A stretch of DNA of 64,000 bases from Tachypleus tridentatus (Eukaryota > Arthropoda > Merostomata > Xiphosura > Limulidae), in NCBI RefSeq assembly GCF_004210375.1, contig NC_134830.1, positions 11,718,001 through 11,782,000 of the forward strand, in the 5' to 3' direction. Below, one piece after another: positions 10,904 through 22,415 of the stretch. The notes below the pieces were generated by a model that was not told where the DNA came from, made no database searches, and saw only the letters and a program-made list of their open reading frames with translations. The position numbers and the translations under genes were made by a program. Each line of letters begins with the position of its first letter. The first letter of the stretch is position 1.

Positions 10904-11477
10904 ATAATAGGTGATGAATTCTGTTTCAAGTAAAATTGAACGAATAAATGAATCTTTATGTAAATAAATATGTATCGCAAATAAAATCAATACATAATTC
11001 AATAATGTTAAAATTTGTTCAATAACAACAGGTAGTGAAATAAGTAAACAGTTTTTGTGCTCCATTCACTATACTTTTTTTCTGATGCTATTCAGTTAAT
11101 TGGCGATTTTCTTATGAAAACTTTTGTCAATAAAACATTTTTAATTACTAAGTTTTAAATACAAATGAAGGAGCTAGAAAATAATTTGATATAAAATCAC
11201 CTCAGGTAGGGGTATAAACACAATACATAAAATGGTCAAAACATGTTATGAATATGACTGTAAGTATGTCTATTGTTCGTAACGAAATACTAGCATACTT
11301 ACCTTAAATACATACAACGTATTTACTTATGAAAATAAATAGAAAACATAACAGAAAACCCAAACAACAACAACAAAATATTTCACACCAAGCATGGAAC
11401 ACGACCTAACAAAAAATCAATATAACTCAACGAACTTATTTTATTACCTGCAATAACAACAGGACCTTAACACTGCA

Positions 11478-11707
11478 ACTGCGCGCGTACGTATCTGTGC
11501 TAACCATCCCTAATTTAGCAGTGTAAGATTAGAGGGAAGGTAGTGAGCCATGAACTCTTGGGATACTCTTTTACCAACGAATAATGGGATTTACTGTCAC
11601 ATTATAACGCTCCCACGGCTGAAAGGGCGAACATGTTCTCCGGGATTCGAACCCGCGACCCTCAATTGACGAGTCGAACAACTTAACCCACATGGCCATA
11701 TTAGACC
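11478..11707 (-). mobile_element. tRNA-derived SINE, family A
   Basis: Minus-strand copy: accatccctaatttagcagt, then ctcttttaccaacgaataat, attataacgctcccacggct and a tRNA-like head with gggattcgaacccgcgaccc. The 3' A-rich tail is lost. Confidence 0.88.
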
Positions 11708-11800
11708 ATCAATGTATATATGTTTTTTCTGTACATATGTATATATGAATTGGTTTTATCTCACATCTTTGATAAGTGTAATAAAAAAAAAGGAAAAGAA

Positions 11801-11850
11801 GCACTCGCTTAGCCTGTGAGAGGTACCGGGATCGATACCCGAAATTTCCA
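11801..11850 (+). pseudogene. 5'-truncated tRNA-Ala(AGC) relic
   Basis: gcactcgcttagcctgtgag followed by aggtaccgggatcgataccc matches the anticodon arm, variable region and T arm of the tRNA at 9353-9425, in the opposite orientation. The acceptor 5' strand and D arm are missing and replaced by an A-rich stretch. The 3' acceptor strand is mutated (gaaatttcca against GGCGTCTCCA). It cannot fold into a full tRNA. Likely a partial copy of the nearby gene or a retro-copy. Confidence 0.8.
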
Positions 11851-13148
11851 AGTAATTGTTTTCCACGTGTTTTTTAGTTCATGGACTTACTGTATGTGAA
11901 GTCTCCAAGTGTATTGTTTTCCACTTGTTCTTTAGTTTTTGGACTTGCTACACATGATGAATTCTGGTAGTCAGGTCCACAGAGTCTCTATATTTGAACT
12001 GGTAACTCAATCAAAACCTCTATTACATGCACATGATCTATCGTTTTTCTTTTAGATAAATGTTCAAGAAATATTTTTTTCATCATGTAAATAATTTATT
12101 TTTGTGTCAATAAAACATTTATTATATAAACAACCTGTCTCTACTCCATTTGTTTGAAAACCGAATGTTTCAAAGTTTAACATAATATTTGGTCTTTCAT
12201 ATTTGGACTCGTCTGTTTTTGTACATAAAATGTATAGAACGTACACATCAAGAACATAAAAATGATGGGTCTTCGTTCATATATACAGGTAAGAAGATTA
12301 AGACCTCTCGCCACAAATATATTGTTGATATTGTGTCAGGTAAAGGTCGGCACAGATTTTACTGCGTTTCTTTGTGTATTATAATTCATCGATAGGCATT
12401 CCTTAATGCTTTAGGAAGCAATTTATGGGCCATAATCTCTTATGCTAAGCCTTTATGTTATGAAGAAATAGTGGAGGCGTATTAAAACTTTATTCTTTAA
12501 CATCCGAATCATGACAGGTCAAAGACCAAAGTCAATTTTTTTTAATGATAAACGTAGGATATTTATAATAACATTTCATCGTCTTCTTACCCTGAACTTA
12601 CATATTGGCTACAATAACAATTGAAATTATATTAGAATTTTAAACATAATAATAAGCCATAGATATAATGTGGAAGTTATAACCCGGAATTCTACCATTA
12701 GAATATTAAACATAACGATCACTGCCCCTCATGTCTTAACGCGGAGCTCTACGAGCATATGTTTTTTAAGTGTTCACAAGTACGTAGACAAAGGACATAT
12801 TGTAGTGAATTATAGATTTGATGTACACGTGCTATTGAACGTAATATCGACGTTATTTTTAAAAAGGTATCGTGTGGATTTTGTTATTGTTGTGACATTT
12901 TGTTTATGAAACAATGTATACGATTTGATTAACAAGAACTAAAAACTTTTCAAAAAATGTATCATGTGAACATTCTCAGATTTTGAGTCCCGCAAAGTTT
13001 TGTATTCGTTTAATTATCAAATGTCATGTAGTAAGACACCCACACATAAATGAGACGAAGTAATCCAGCTTCATAAGTTATTTGGATTAAATTAACATTT
13101 GATAAGAAAATTTGCATTAATTTGTGTATAGTACTGTTCAGTTTGAAG
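11851..13148. other. unassigned intergenic DNA
   Basis: Several short open frames are present (for example 12189-12395 and 12670-12909), with no recognisable domain and AT-driven composition. A direct repeat of ccaagt..ttgttttccac(g/t)tgtt occurs at about 11848-11935. Confidence 0.45.
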
Positions 13149-13256
13149 TTAGGCTCAAAGCTATACAAGGAGTTATCCGTGCTCTGCCCACCACGAGTAT
13201 CGTAACCCGATTACTGTCGTTGGTAAGTCCGCAGACATACCTCTGTGTCACTGTAG
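13149..13256 (-). mobile_element. short tRNA-derived SINE, family C
   Basis: Family C on its own strand reads cccagtggcatagcggtatg, tctgcggacttacaccgcta, gggtttcgatacccgtggtg, then ggcagagcacagatagccc and a tail ending tttgtgctta. This copy is the reverse complement (gtgctctgcccaccacgag, aagtccgcagacatacc). Confidence 0.75.
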
Positions 13257-13486
13257 GTCAATGATATTTAAATATATTGTTCTGATTGAGTTATTATCAA
13301 TTTTTTAGTTGATTTTCTTTGTATAGTTTCATTTGTGGTTTATATTAATAAGCAAGAGGGAATCCTCAATAGCCTTGCCACTTTAAATTTTTTGGTAAGA
13401 TTACATTAAATTCACATGCGACACATCTTTCTTAATTTTAATAGCTGTTTTTATTTGCCAGTAATACCAAGAGCGAGTCTCACGTA

Positions 13487-14165
13487 CAGTCATGTGAAAA
13501 CGTTAGGAAACCCTATGAAAGCCTGTGTATTTTTGTAACATTTTTGGATATATAGATATTTAATATCAATTTCAACAACACTGAGAGATTATAGGAATAT
13601 AACTAAACAATTAAAACTGAAGAAAAGACTTTTCAAGATCATCTGCAAACGAAATTCTACAAAAATGCATATTCTAACTGAGGTAAAAGTTAGGACACCC
13701 TACCCCCCCTAATAACTAGTGTTACCCTCTTTGGCTGAAATAACTGCAGTGAGACGCTTCTTGTAGCCATCTATTAGTCTCTTACATCGGTATGAAGAAA
13801 GTTTGCCCCACTCCTCAATGCAGAATTCTGTCAGCTGTGAGATGTTTGAGGGGTTTCTTGCATGTACAGCCCATTTCAAGTCACTCCACAGCATCTCAAT
13901 GAGATTATGATCTGGGCTTTGACTCGGCCATTCCAGGACTCTCCATTGTCCAGTTTTTAGACAGTCCTTGGTGGATTTACTGGTATGTTTTGGGTCATTG
14001 TCGTGTTGCAGGGTCCAGTTCCGCCTCACCTTTAATTTTCTTACAGATGGATTCACATTTTTCTCAAGCACCCTCTGATACACAGTAGAATACATGGTTG
14101 ATTCTATGACTGTGAGCTGTCCAGGTTCTTCTGCAGCATAGCAGCCCCAAACCATGACACTTCCA
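13487..14165 (-). mobile_element. truncated Tc1-like transposon, second family
   Basis: The minus-strand frame 14155-13709 encodes the C-terminal catalytic half of a Tc1-like transposase: MVWGCYAAEEPGQL, LQHDNDPKHTS (second catalytic Asp), SQSPDHNLIEMLW (third acidic residue) and LIDGYKKRLTAVISAKEG near the end. This 148-codon stretch is uninterrupted, so the element is younger than the Tc1 copy at 4213. The terminal repeat starts at 13487 (cagtcatgtgaaaacgttag) directly after a TA, and an inner repeat with gttaggacaccct lies near 13691. The N-terminal half and the other terminal repeat are missing beyond about 14165. Confidence 0.9.
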
Positions 14166-14352
14166 CCTTCATGTTACTCCATCGTTTCGGCAGAGACTTA
14201 AAATCAAAGCTCTACTCCATCAGTTCTGCAACACTCTAAAACGTATTTATCTCTATTTCACTGGTTGTGTAAATATCTAAACACTTAATTGGCTCTATTT
14301 CATCGATTGTGTATAGATCTAAAAACTGGATTAGTTCTGATCTCTTCCTAAA

Positions 14353-14621
14353 GGCCCGGCGTGGCCAGGTGGTTAAGGCACTCGACTCGTAATCCGAAGG
14401 TCGCGTGTTCAAGTCCTCGTCCCTCCAAACATGCTCTCCCTTTCAGCCGTGCGGGCATTATAAAGTGGCAGTCAATCCTACTATTCGTTGGTATAAGAAT
14501 AGCCTAAGAGTTGGCGATGACTACCTGCCTTCCCTTTAGTCTTACACACTAAATGAGGGACGTCTAACGCATAAACCTCGTGTAGCTTTGCGCGAAATTC
14601 AAAACAAACAAACAAACAAAA
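14353..14621 (+). mobile_element. tRNA-derived SINE, family A
   Basis: Well-preserved head ggcccggcgtggccaggtgg with anticodon region actcgtaatc (CGT, threonine-like), body and a (caaa)n tail. It faces the minus-strand SINE at 14878. Confidence 0.92.
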
Positions 14622-14877
14622 TACGGACGTCATTTTATATGGATAGATACAAAAGTCATGATTTGGGATACATAGAGATGACTATTAATGGATCAATTAA
14701 ACCAAATCATTTGAATATTTATTATATAACTAGCAGAGAATGTGGTATATCTTCAAATTTTCTAGTGTCTTTAATATTTTACAAATACTTTTGGAGTTTT
14801 TCTTCGTTTAACTTACCCATCGTTATTTGTTTCTTTGAATGTTGTATATTCGCCTCTTCCCGAAAGTACATCGATTT
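14622..14877. other. spacer between two facing SINEs
   Basis: The 114-codon plus-strand open frame at 14588-14932 spans this spacer but begins in one SINE tail and ends in the next SINE, and has no recognised domain. I do not call it a gene. Confidence 0.45.
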
Positions 14878-15131
14878 GTTTTTGAGTTTTGTGCAAAGCT
14901 ACACGAGGACTATCTGCGTTAGCCGTCCCTAATTTAGCAGTTAATGACCAGATGGAAGGCAGTTAGTTATCACCATCCACCGCTACTATTTTACCAACAA
15001 ATAATTGGATTGACTGCAACATTATAACATCCCAATGGTGAAAGGGCGAGCATGTAGGTGTCACAGGGACTCAAACTCGCGACTCTCAGATTACGAGTCG
15101 AGTGCCTTAACCACCTGGCCATGCTGGCCTC
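14878..15131 (-). mobile_element. tRNA-derived SINE, family A
   Basis: Minus-strand copy: tttgtgcaaagctacacgag, gccgtccctaatttagcagt, attataacatcccaatggtg, then a head ending ttaaccacctggccatgctg. Confidence 0.9.
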
Positions 15132-16273
15132 ATTTTGGTTTGACAGGAGAAGTACACCAGACTTTTGTCCAATTTAATAGTGTATGACTCATTATATGAA
15201 ACATAGATCCCCATTAGGTTTCTATTATTTATCTATTTAGTACAAACATAAGCTTAAAAATATATGGGGACAAAAAAACTTGTTCTAAACATGGAGAATA
15301 GCATGATAATATAGGAACAAAAGAAACTCGACTCAAATAACTACAAGTTGGTGTATATATAAATACCATACGTTGGTTCTCATACACTTTCTAGCTCCAT
15401 TTACTACGATATCTATATTTATATATACACACATATTCATATGTGCATATGTAGACGGTCGGGAGTTTCAATGCCTATGTTGTTGGTTCTTGTTTTTCAG
15501 GTAAACACTATCTTCTTAATCCACGTTGTACGAATATTACTGACGAAGCTACGTAAGAACAATTCCACAGAAACCACGCATGTCAGGTAGATATTAGTGT
15601 TTGTTTTAATCAGAATCTCAGAGTTGGTAAAAACTATTTTGAAATTCGAAGACAAATAAACATAGTGAGACTATACGAATCTTCAAAACTATGAGAAAAT
15701 AAGAAAATATTTGTAGAATTAAAGAAATATTTGCCTTTTTCATTTTATGAGCAATTATATTTTTAAGAGTAGTAACATATAAATTCAAAAATGTTCTGGT
15801 GTTTGGAATTATTTAAATTTTTATTGATTACTTCAATGACCACTCCTCAACATATTTTTCACCTCAAACTTATCCGAGCATTGATGATAAACCATTAAAC
15901 AGTTTCAGGTTTGTTTTGTTTTCTTTTAACCAACAGCTTATCATTCGAATGTACACCTATATATCAGAAACCCCAGATGTTGAGAGATTTATAGAATTGC
16001 GTATTCTTTAAAAAATTAACTCTTTACTATAAAGATTATATCAGGCTGTGACTGTTATACAAGATTAAATATTAAAATAATTAGATAAAGCTTCCAGGAT
16101 TCATCAGAGTTTTCAAAATTAATCTATAAAATAAAAATCAGACGTAGCCTCAGAATCACTAGAAATAAAACGACAATCCACGAAATATATTAGTGATTTT
16201 ATTCATTTGAAATGTAAACAGCTTTCCAAATGAAAATAAATGTTAGAATAGAACAAATAACTGTTTTTTACAG
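15132..16273. other. unassigned DNA, probably intronic at its right end
   Basis: No gene or clear repeat. The right end is the pyrimidine-rich acceptor (gttttttacag) of the GPCR exon. Confidence 0.45.
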
Positions 16274-16409
16274 GAAAGACATCAAAGCTACTGCGCTTCT
16301 TTTTTCTCTGCTTGGAATCACTCATCTTCTCTTCTGCATCAATCTTAATGACGATGGTCAACTAGAGAGGGCGTACATGATCACTAATGCCTTATTGCAG
16401 TCCTCACAA
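16274..16409 (+). CDS. class B (secretin-family) GPCR, single internal exon
   Basis: A 136-base exon bounded by an acceptor (ctgttttttacag) and a consensus donor (caa|gtaagt). It starts in phase 2 and ends in phase 0. The protein is (R)KDIKATALLFSLLGITHLLF, CINLNDDGQLERAYM, ITNALLQSSQ. This matches the end of intracellular loop 2/3 through the TM5-TM6 turn of secretin-type receptors, where RKAxKATxxLxPLLGI and a closing LQSxQ before an exon boundary are typical. By its general look it is closest to invertebrate CRF/DH44-like or related peptide-hormone receptors, but one exon cannot decide that. No neighbouring exon was found on either side, so the introns are long, the gap hides one, or the exon is a lone relic. 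No frame damage is seen. Confidence 0.75.
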
Positions 16410-16770
16410 GTAAGTCTTTCAAGTCTAAATTTATATGAACGGGAAAAACAAAATATGTGGGTGTGATTCTCACTGACCGTAAATCTTATCTTTCACATCG
16501 CTTCCAGGTTCTTGGCAGTGCTGGATATTAAACCTTACGTTCTGTCCAGTTACCATTATTTTTGAATCTCACATACTTTATAAGACCAGTTCTCTTAGCC
16601 CAAAGCGAGACCCAGCGGAAAAAAATAATACTTTCCGACACTTTCTCCTCTTTTTGACAAGCTCACATCCCAAGTTGATGACACATTTATTAAGTCTTAC
16701 TGTTTCAGTCTAGTAGGGAAATTCTTCGTGCAGTGAAGTATTACTCTTAGTGTTGAAATACTTTAAAAGG

Positions 16771-16893
16771 AGCTCCCAGTGGCATAGCGGTATGTCTGAA
16801 AGCTTATACTGCTAAAACTCGGCTTTCGACACCCGTGGAGGGCAGAGCACAAATAGCCACTTGTGTAGCATTATACTTAATAATAAATAATAA
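16771..16893 (+). mobile_element. short SINE, family C
   Basis: Reads cccagtggcatagcggtatg, tctgaaagcttatactgcta, then ttcgacacccgtggagggca and agagcacaaatagccac. Confidence 0.8.
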
Positions 16894-17319
16894 CAAGTTT
16901 AAGAGAAGTTGTTTATGATATAACACAGTATTGTTCCTGAAAACACAGATGAAAAACTCACATAAACTACAATGGTTAGAATTTGATTTCTCTTTAGAAA
17001 AACGAAAATTATCTAACAGAATATTTATTAATCATTTTTCTCATACGGCAATGTAAGTATAATCACAACTATCTGGCTACAATTCTTAGGCCTACTGAAC
17101 TGACTAAAAAGAATAACAGTGGGAAATTATCATTATCTAAACTTAAGTTAAATTATTTACTGATAAACTAACTCGATGTAAAATCTGTCTCATGTGAGAT
17201 CAAAACCAACACTATGAACTCATTTCAGATACGTAATATTATTGCTCGACAGGTAGGCTAAATGGCCATATGAGAAACTCCATAACGTTCAGGCATAACT
17301 ATCGCGAACTTAGAAACTA
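16894..17319. other. unassigned DNA
   Basis: No gene, no GPCR-like exon and no repeat recognised. Confidence 0.45.
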
Positions 17320-17520
17320 ATGACTGAAGTAATAATCACCACTGACAAGCACTCACTGCCTTTACATCTACTCTTACCGAAGTAGCGAGATTGACTGTCA
17401 CGGTTATAACTTTCAACAGATGAAAGTTGAGAGTATCTTCAGCGGGCTACTGTGGCTCAAATTCTGAACTACTGGTATGCAGCCCTGCAAGTCAATCACT
17501 ACAAATACACCCAGCTTATT
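17320..17520 (-). mobile_element. degenerate SINE, family A-like
   Basis: Ordered weak matches to the family A reverse complement: aataatcaccactgac, gattgactgtcacggttata, caacagatgaaag, then a decayed head. Confidence 0.45.
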
Positions 17521-17777
17521 TAGTTTTTATAATACAGAATAATGCGATTAAACACATCAGAGTAAACATCAGATTTCATAATTCTTGAACACTTTTTTTG
17601 GTAAGATAAGTAGAGACGCAGTTCTTATAAAATAAACAATACAAACTACCTCGTTTCAATATCCAAGTTCCAAGTTTCACTGTGTCGGTAGTTGGGTATT
17701 GATGTTGTTAAATACCCAGGAGGGTCAGGTACATTTGACTTCTTCCTCACTCCCGAAGGATTATAGCGTCTGTCTTT

Positions 17778-18132
17778 ATAGTTTTTTTTTTTTTTTTTTT
17801 AAGCTTTGGGCCAGAGTAAAAGTATAACATCATACTCAGGCCCATTTCAGGGCTCAGTCCATGCATGGACGAACAAGTTTTCTCTTTCTTTTTATTATTT
17901 CTCTTGTGTTTTTTTTTCATTTTTTTTTATTTTTTTGTATTATCATATATATATTTTTTTTTGTATTTTTCTTCTTTTTCCCGATAGAGAAATGCTACTA
18001 CTACTTGTAGTAACACACACACACACAAGAAAAAAAAAAAAGTAATAATAATAATTATTATCAATACTTGAATAATAATTCAAAAGAGAGAAAAAATAAT
18101 GATGATTAAAGAAAATAATAATTATAATAATA
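17778..18132. repeat. poly-T, CA and AT-rich low-complexity flank of the gap
   Basis: A run of about 24 T, further T-rich runs, (ca)n at about 18010-18027 and taa-type repeats lead into the gap. The plus-strand frame at 17806-18045 is a low-complexity artefact. Confidence 0.85.
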
Positions 18133-18632
18133 NNNNNNNNNNNNNNNNNNNNNNNNNNNNNNNNNNNNNNNNNNNNNNNNNNNNNNNNNNNNNNNNNNNN
18201 NNNNNNNNNNNNNNNNNNNNNNNNNNNNNNNNNNNNNNNNNNNNNNNNNNNNNNNNNNNNNNNNNNNNNNNNNNNNNNNNNNNNNNNNNNNNNNNNNNNN
18301 NNNNNNNNNNNNNNNNNNNNNNNNNNNNNNNNNNNNNNNNNNNNNNNNNNNNNNNNNNNNNNNNNNNNNNNNNNNNNNNNNNNNNNNNNNNNNNNNNNNN
18401 NNNNNNNNNNNNNNNNNNNNNNNNNNNNNNNNNNNNNNNNNNNNNNNNNNNNNNNNNNNNNNNNNNNNNNNNNNNNNNNNNNNNNNNNNNNNNNNNNNNN
18501 NNNNNNNNNNNNNNNNNNNNNNNNNNNNNNNNNNNNNNNNNNNNNNNNNNNNNNNNNNNNNNNNNNNNNNNNNNNNNNNNNNNNNNNNNNNNNNNNNNNN
18601 NNNNNNNNNNNNNNNNNNNNNNNNNNNNNNNN
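18133..18632. other. assembly gap of 500 N
   Basis: Exactly 500 unknown bases, a round number that suggests a placeholder rather than a measured length. The long frames crossing it are meaningless. Confidence 0.98.
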
Positions 18633-19080
18633 TCTGATGGTTTTTTAAGTGGTAAAACATCGATATTTCTTTACTGAGGTCTGGACATTGTTCACCAACA
18701 ATTTGAAATACTTTAAATGCTGTGATTGACTTTAAAAGAGGCAAGTGAGAGCTTATGCAAATCTAGTGGATACAGTGTGAGCTAAGGTGATCAGTTTCAG
18801 ATCATAAGTTCAATTATCACATATCTGATTTGGATAACAATAAACATTCATTAAAACATTAGTTTTGTTACCATGGCTGGCTGGCATGTTAGTTTTGTTA
18901 CCATGTTAAAATTACCTGTTGGTAATGAAATAAGCAACATTTGAACAAAATACTTGTGATATTTTATATTGTCAGATGTGTGTTTTGGATTATTTGGTAA
19001 AGATGGTAAAGCCATATCATTCTACATAATGATATAAACAAAGTTATTTCTATTTCGTTAGATCACTGTGTTACCGAGAT
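18633..19080. other. unassigned DNA
   Basis: Contains a small direct repeat, ttagttttgttaccatg, at about 18861 and 18890. No gene seen. Confidence 0.5.
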
Positions 19081-19790
19081 CAGCAGTGTAAGTACTGGAT
19101 CTGATCAAAATTGTCATCAGTGTAAGTACTGGATCTGATCCAACTTGTCATCAGTGTAAGTACTGAATCTGATCAAACTTGTCATCAGTGTAAGTACTGA
19201 ATCTGATCAAACTTGTCATCAGTGTAAGTACTGAATATGATCAAACTTGTCATCAGTGTAAGTACTCAATATCATCAAAACTAGTCATCAGTGTAAGTAC
19301 TGAATCTGATCTATTTGTCATCAGTGTAAGTACTGAATCTGATCAAACTTGTCATCAGTGTAAGTACTGAATATGATCAATCTTGTCATCAGTGTAAGTA
19401 CTGAATCTGATCCATCATCAGTGTAAGTACTGAATCTGATCAAACTTGTCATCAGTGTAAGTACTGAATATGATCAATCTTGTCATCAGTGTAAGTACTG
19501 AATATGATCAAACTAGTCATCAGTGTAAGTACTGAATCTGATCAAACTTGTCATCAGTGTAAGTACTGAATCTGATCCAACTTGTTTTCAGTATAAGTAC
19601 TGGATCTGATCAAACTTGTCATCAGTGTAAGTACTGAATCTGATCCAACTTGTTTTCAGTATAAGTACTGGATCTTATCAAACGTGTCATCAGTTTAAGT
19701 ACTGAATCTGATCAAACTTGTCATCAGTGTAAGTACTGAATCTGATCAAACTTGTCAACAGTGTAAGTACTGGATCTTAAACAAAATTGT
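19081..19790 (+). repeat. tandem minisatellite, 34-bp unit, about 21 copies
   Basis: The unit is catcagtgtaagtactgaat followed by ctgatcaaacttgt. Copies are close to each other with recurring variants (ctgatc/atgatc, aact/ccat), a few shortened units and a 68-bp two-unit variant repeated twice at about 19578-19680. The array ends where retrotransposon-like sequence begins. Confidence 0.96.
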
Positions 19791-19799
19791 CAGAAGTGT

Positions 19800-21795
19800 A
19801 TTAAACCTGATCCTGAACTCCATATCACTGAAGTTGTGCTGTCTGTGGTCCCTGAGACAAGGTTCTTGGAACTTATCTTTGCCTGTATGCTGACCTTTAC
19901 ACCACACATGGGTCAAATGTATAAGAGCACGGAACATCCTCTGTGTCCTCTCTTCCACCACTTGGGCAGCAGATCGACGTTCTATGCTAAAGATATGTAG
20001 TGCTCTTATTAGTCGCAACTTGACTGTGGATTATTGAACTGTAACTCTGGCTGACCTTTGGCCTTAAAGATGCTAGATCCTATTCATCATTGAGGTCTTT
20101 GGCTCTGCACTGGGGCTTTCAGCACCTCCCCAGTTCAGAGCTTATACACAGAGTCTCATGAACCTTTTTTGCACCTCCATTGTTTGCAACTGTCTTTACA
20201 ATATGCTTTCATACTTTGTTACTTACCAAAGCATCTCATCTGGGGTTTTGTTTTCCTTCCTTGTTGGGCCATGCTTTTTCAGACCAGATGGTTTGCCATT
20301 GCTCCTTTTGGCATTCATATCAGGTACAGTTAGATGAATTGGGTCTGTTCTCAATAAACATTGCTGTATCCACTGGTTAGCCGATCCTACCATGGCTTCT
20401 TACATTTCTTAATTGTGACTTATCTTTAAATCATCTGAGAAAAGTTGACACTCCTGATTGGAAATATTATCTGCAATTTGCTGAACATCTTTTGAACCAT
20501 CCTTGCATTCCTATTTATATAGATGGTTCAAAATCAGGTGACTGTGTTGGCTCTGCCATGGATTGTTGTGGTTCGGTGGTTGCCCACAGAATCCCCACTA
20601 CAGCCTCTGTGTTTACTGCTGAACTGTATGCTATTTCCCTTGCCCTGGATCACATAGAAGTTAAGCAGTAGTCAAACTGCACTATTTGTACTGACTCGCA
20701 TAGTTCTCTACTGGTCCTAGAATTGCTTCACGTTAATTCACACCCTGTTCTTGCTGATATTCAAAACCACTGGCCCATTTCTCTTTAACATCTACTTCTA
20801 TCCAGTTTTTCTGGATACCAGGCCACTTTGGTATTCATGGGAATGAGCTTGCTGACACTGCAGCTGAGTCTATCTGCTCTGGCTCTATCACCACTGTACC
20901 TGTCCCATACATAGACTATGGTCCTGTATTCAAGACTCATCTCTGTGCCAGCTGGCAGTTGACTTGGAGTTAGCAACATGAAAACAAGCTTTTCCAAATA
21001 AAACATTATATTGGACTTTAGTCGTCTTGTTTCCGTCAGGATTGGAGAGAGTAAGTTGTTTTAACTAGACTACGCATTGGTCACAGTTTTTTAACTCATC
21101 ATTTGCTTTTATCTGGAACTGATGCACCAGTGTGTAGTTTGTGTAACACTCAAATTACAATAAGCCACATTTTACTTTCTTGTCATTGTTATGACTGTCA
21201 ACAACGGCACCATTTTAAACATGTTCTGTCCCAAGGTTTGTCCATAATGTTAGACAGTGATGGTGACACTGTCCACCTTGGTAATGTTTTTAGTTTTCTA
21301 AAGGTCATTAATCTTTTTAATTTCTACATTACACCTTTTTAATGTGGTTCCCTTTTAAAAATCATCTAGTTCAATTTAAAATTAGAAACTGGCCTAACAT
21401 GAAATAACTCGATGCAAGGACTGGAAAGGCCAACTTCAGGTGACTAACGCTGCTGTTCGAACTACCCATTAGTCATCCTGGCAAGGTATTATTATATCAG
21501 GTGACTGATGGTGGTTTTTGTACTTACCTGTTAGTCTTCCTGGTGAGTTATCATTTTTACAGTTACACTACAGAAAGTCCTTTACAACTTAAATTTCTGT
21601 AATTTTTTCTTGACTTTGTAGACTAGATGTAAACATTGGTTTTATGCTATTTATGTTGTTTTTTTTAACTTTGTTTTGTTTTACCTTAATTTCCTTTTAT
21701 GAATTTTACTAAATTTACTTTTAACTTTTTACCAGATGTTTGGTGCAGATAGCCTAGCTGCTTTGTGCCATAAAACACTTAATCAAGCAACAACG
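19800..21795 (+). mobile_element. 3' half of a Jockey-like non-LTR retrotransposon (RNase H and 3'UTR)
   Basis: Broken plus-strand frames encode the end of a pol ORF2. After decayed reverse-transcriptase tail sequence (to about 20400), an RNase H domain is readable: YIDGSKSGDCVGSA (about 20514), FTAELYAISLALDH (20611), CTDSHSSLLVL (20688) and GNELADTAAES (20839). All four catalytic acidic positions are still present. A C-terminal Cys/His motif follows (CSLCNTQITISHILLSCHC, about 21133). A T-rich 3' region has an internal imperfect repeat (caggtgact near 21436 and 21499) and ends gtgccataaaacactt. Stops and shifts in several places make it inactive; the endonuclease and main polymerase parts are absent. 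Confidence 0.82.
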
Positions 21796-22415
21796 AATCG
21801 GTAATGTAACAGTGAACTTTCTGTATCATTATGCATCTCTTGATCTCCACAAAAATGAGAGATTCAGGAATCTAATTTAGAGAAGAAAATTGCTGTGATT
21901 TGTAACAAATGGAATAAAAAAAGACAACAAATTCAACACTATTTATTGTATCAAGGGAAACTAAAGGATATTCTAAATGAGAAAGTTAAACTGTAGTACA
22001 CATTTTCAGTAAGTATAAACATTGATAAGACTTCAAGAACCAAGTTTTGGCTTTCTTAAAAGACAGACTACTCTCCTGCAGATTCAATTGAAGGCTTCAT
22101 CATAACCATAAAATTTGCTTATCACAAGAAAATGCAGAAAAGGGTACCAGGACATAGAAATGTCTTTGTTTCTTGTGACAACTTCAAAGTATCCTCACAA
22201 ACACAAGGTCAAGTAGAATGCAATTAAACTATCCCACAAATAGTACGTTGTCTTCTTGAAATATTGAGTCACAAAGAAGTAACACCTCAGGTTTGATGTT
22301 TCATGTGACAGCTACCAGGTTTAATCAGAATTTAAAAAAATTAAAGATTGTTGTAAATAATAAATACTATGGGAAAGAAAGATATGTAGTATTTGTATAC
22401 TTAATCATTCACATG
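21796..22415. other. unassigned DNA
   Basis: No clear repeat or exon. The A-rich coding-like bias around 21880-22000 gave no recognisable domain. Confidence 0.4.

Noticed and set aside
14588-14932. 114-codon plus-strand open frame between two SINEs
   Set aside because: It starts in a SINE tail and ends inside another SINE, with no domain or splice evidence.
18099-18744. Long open frames across 18099-18744 on both strands
   Set aside because: They consist of the 500-N assembly gap and carry no sequence information.
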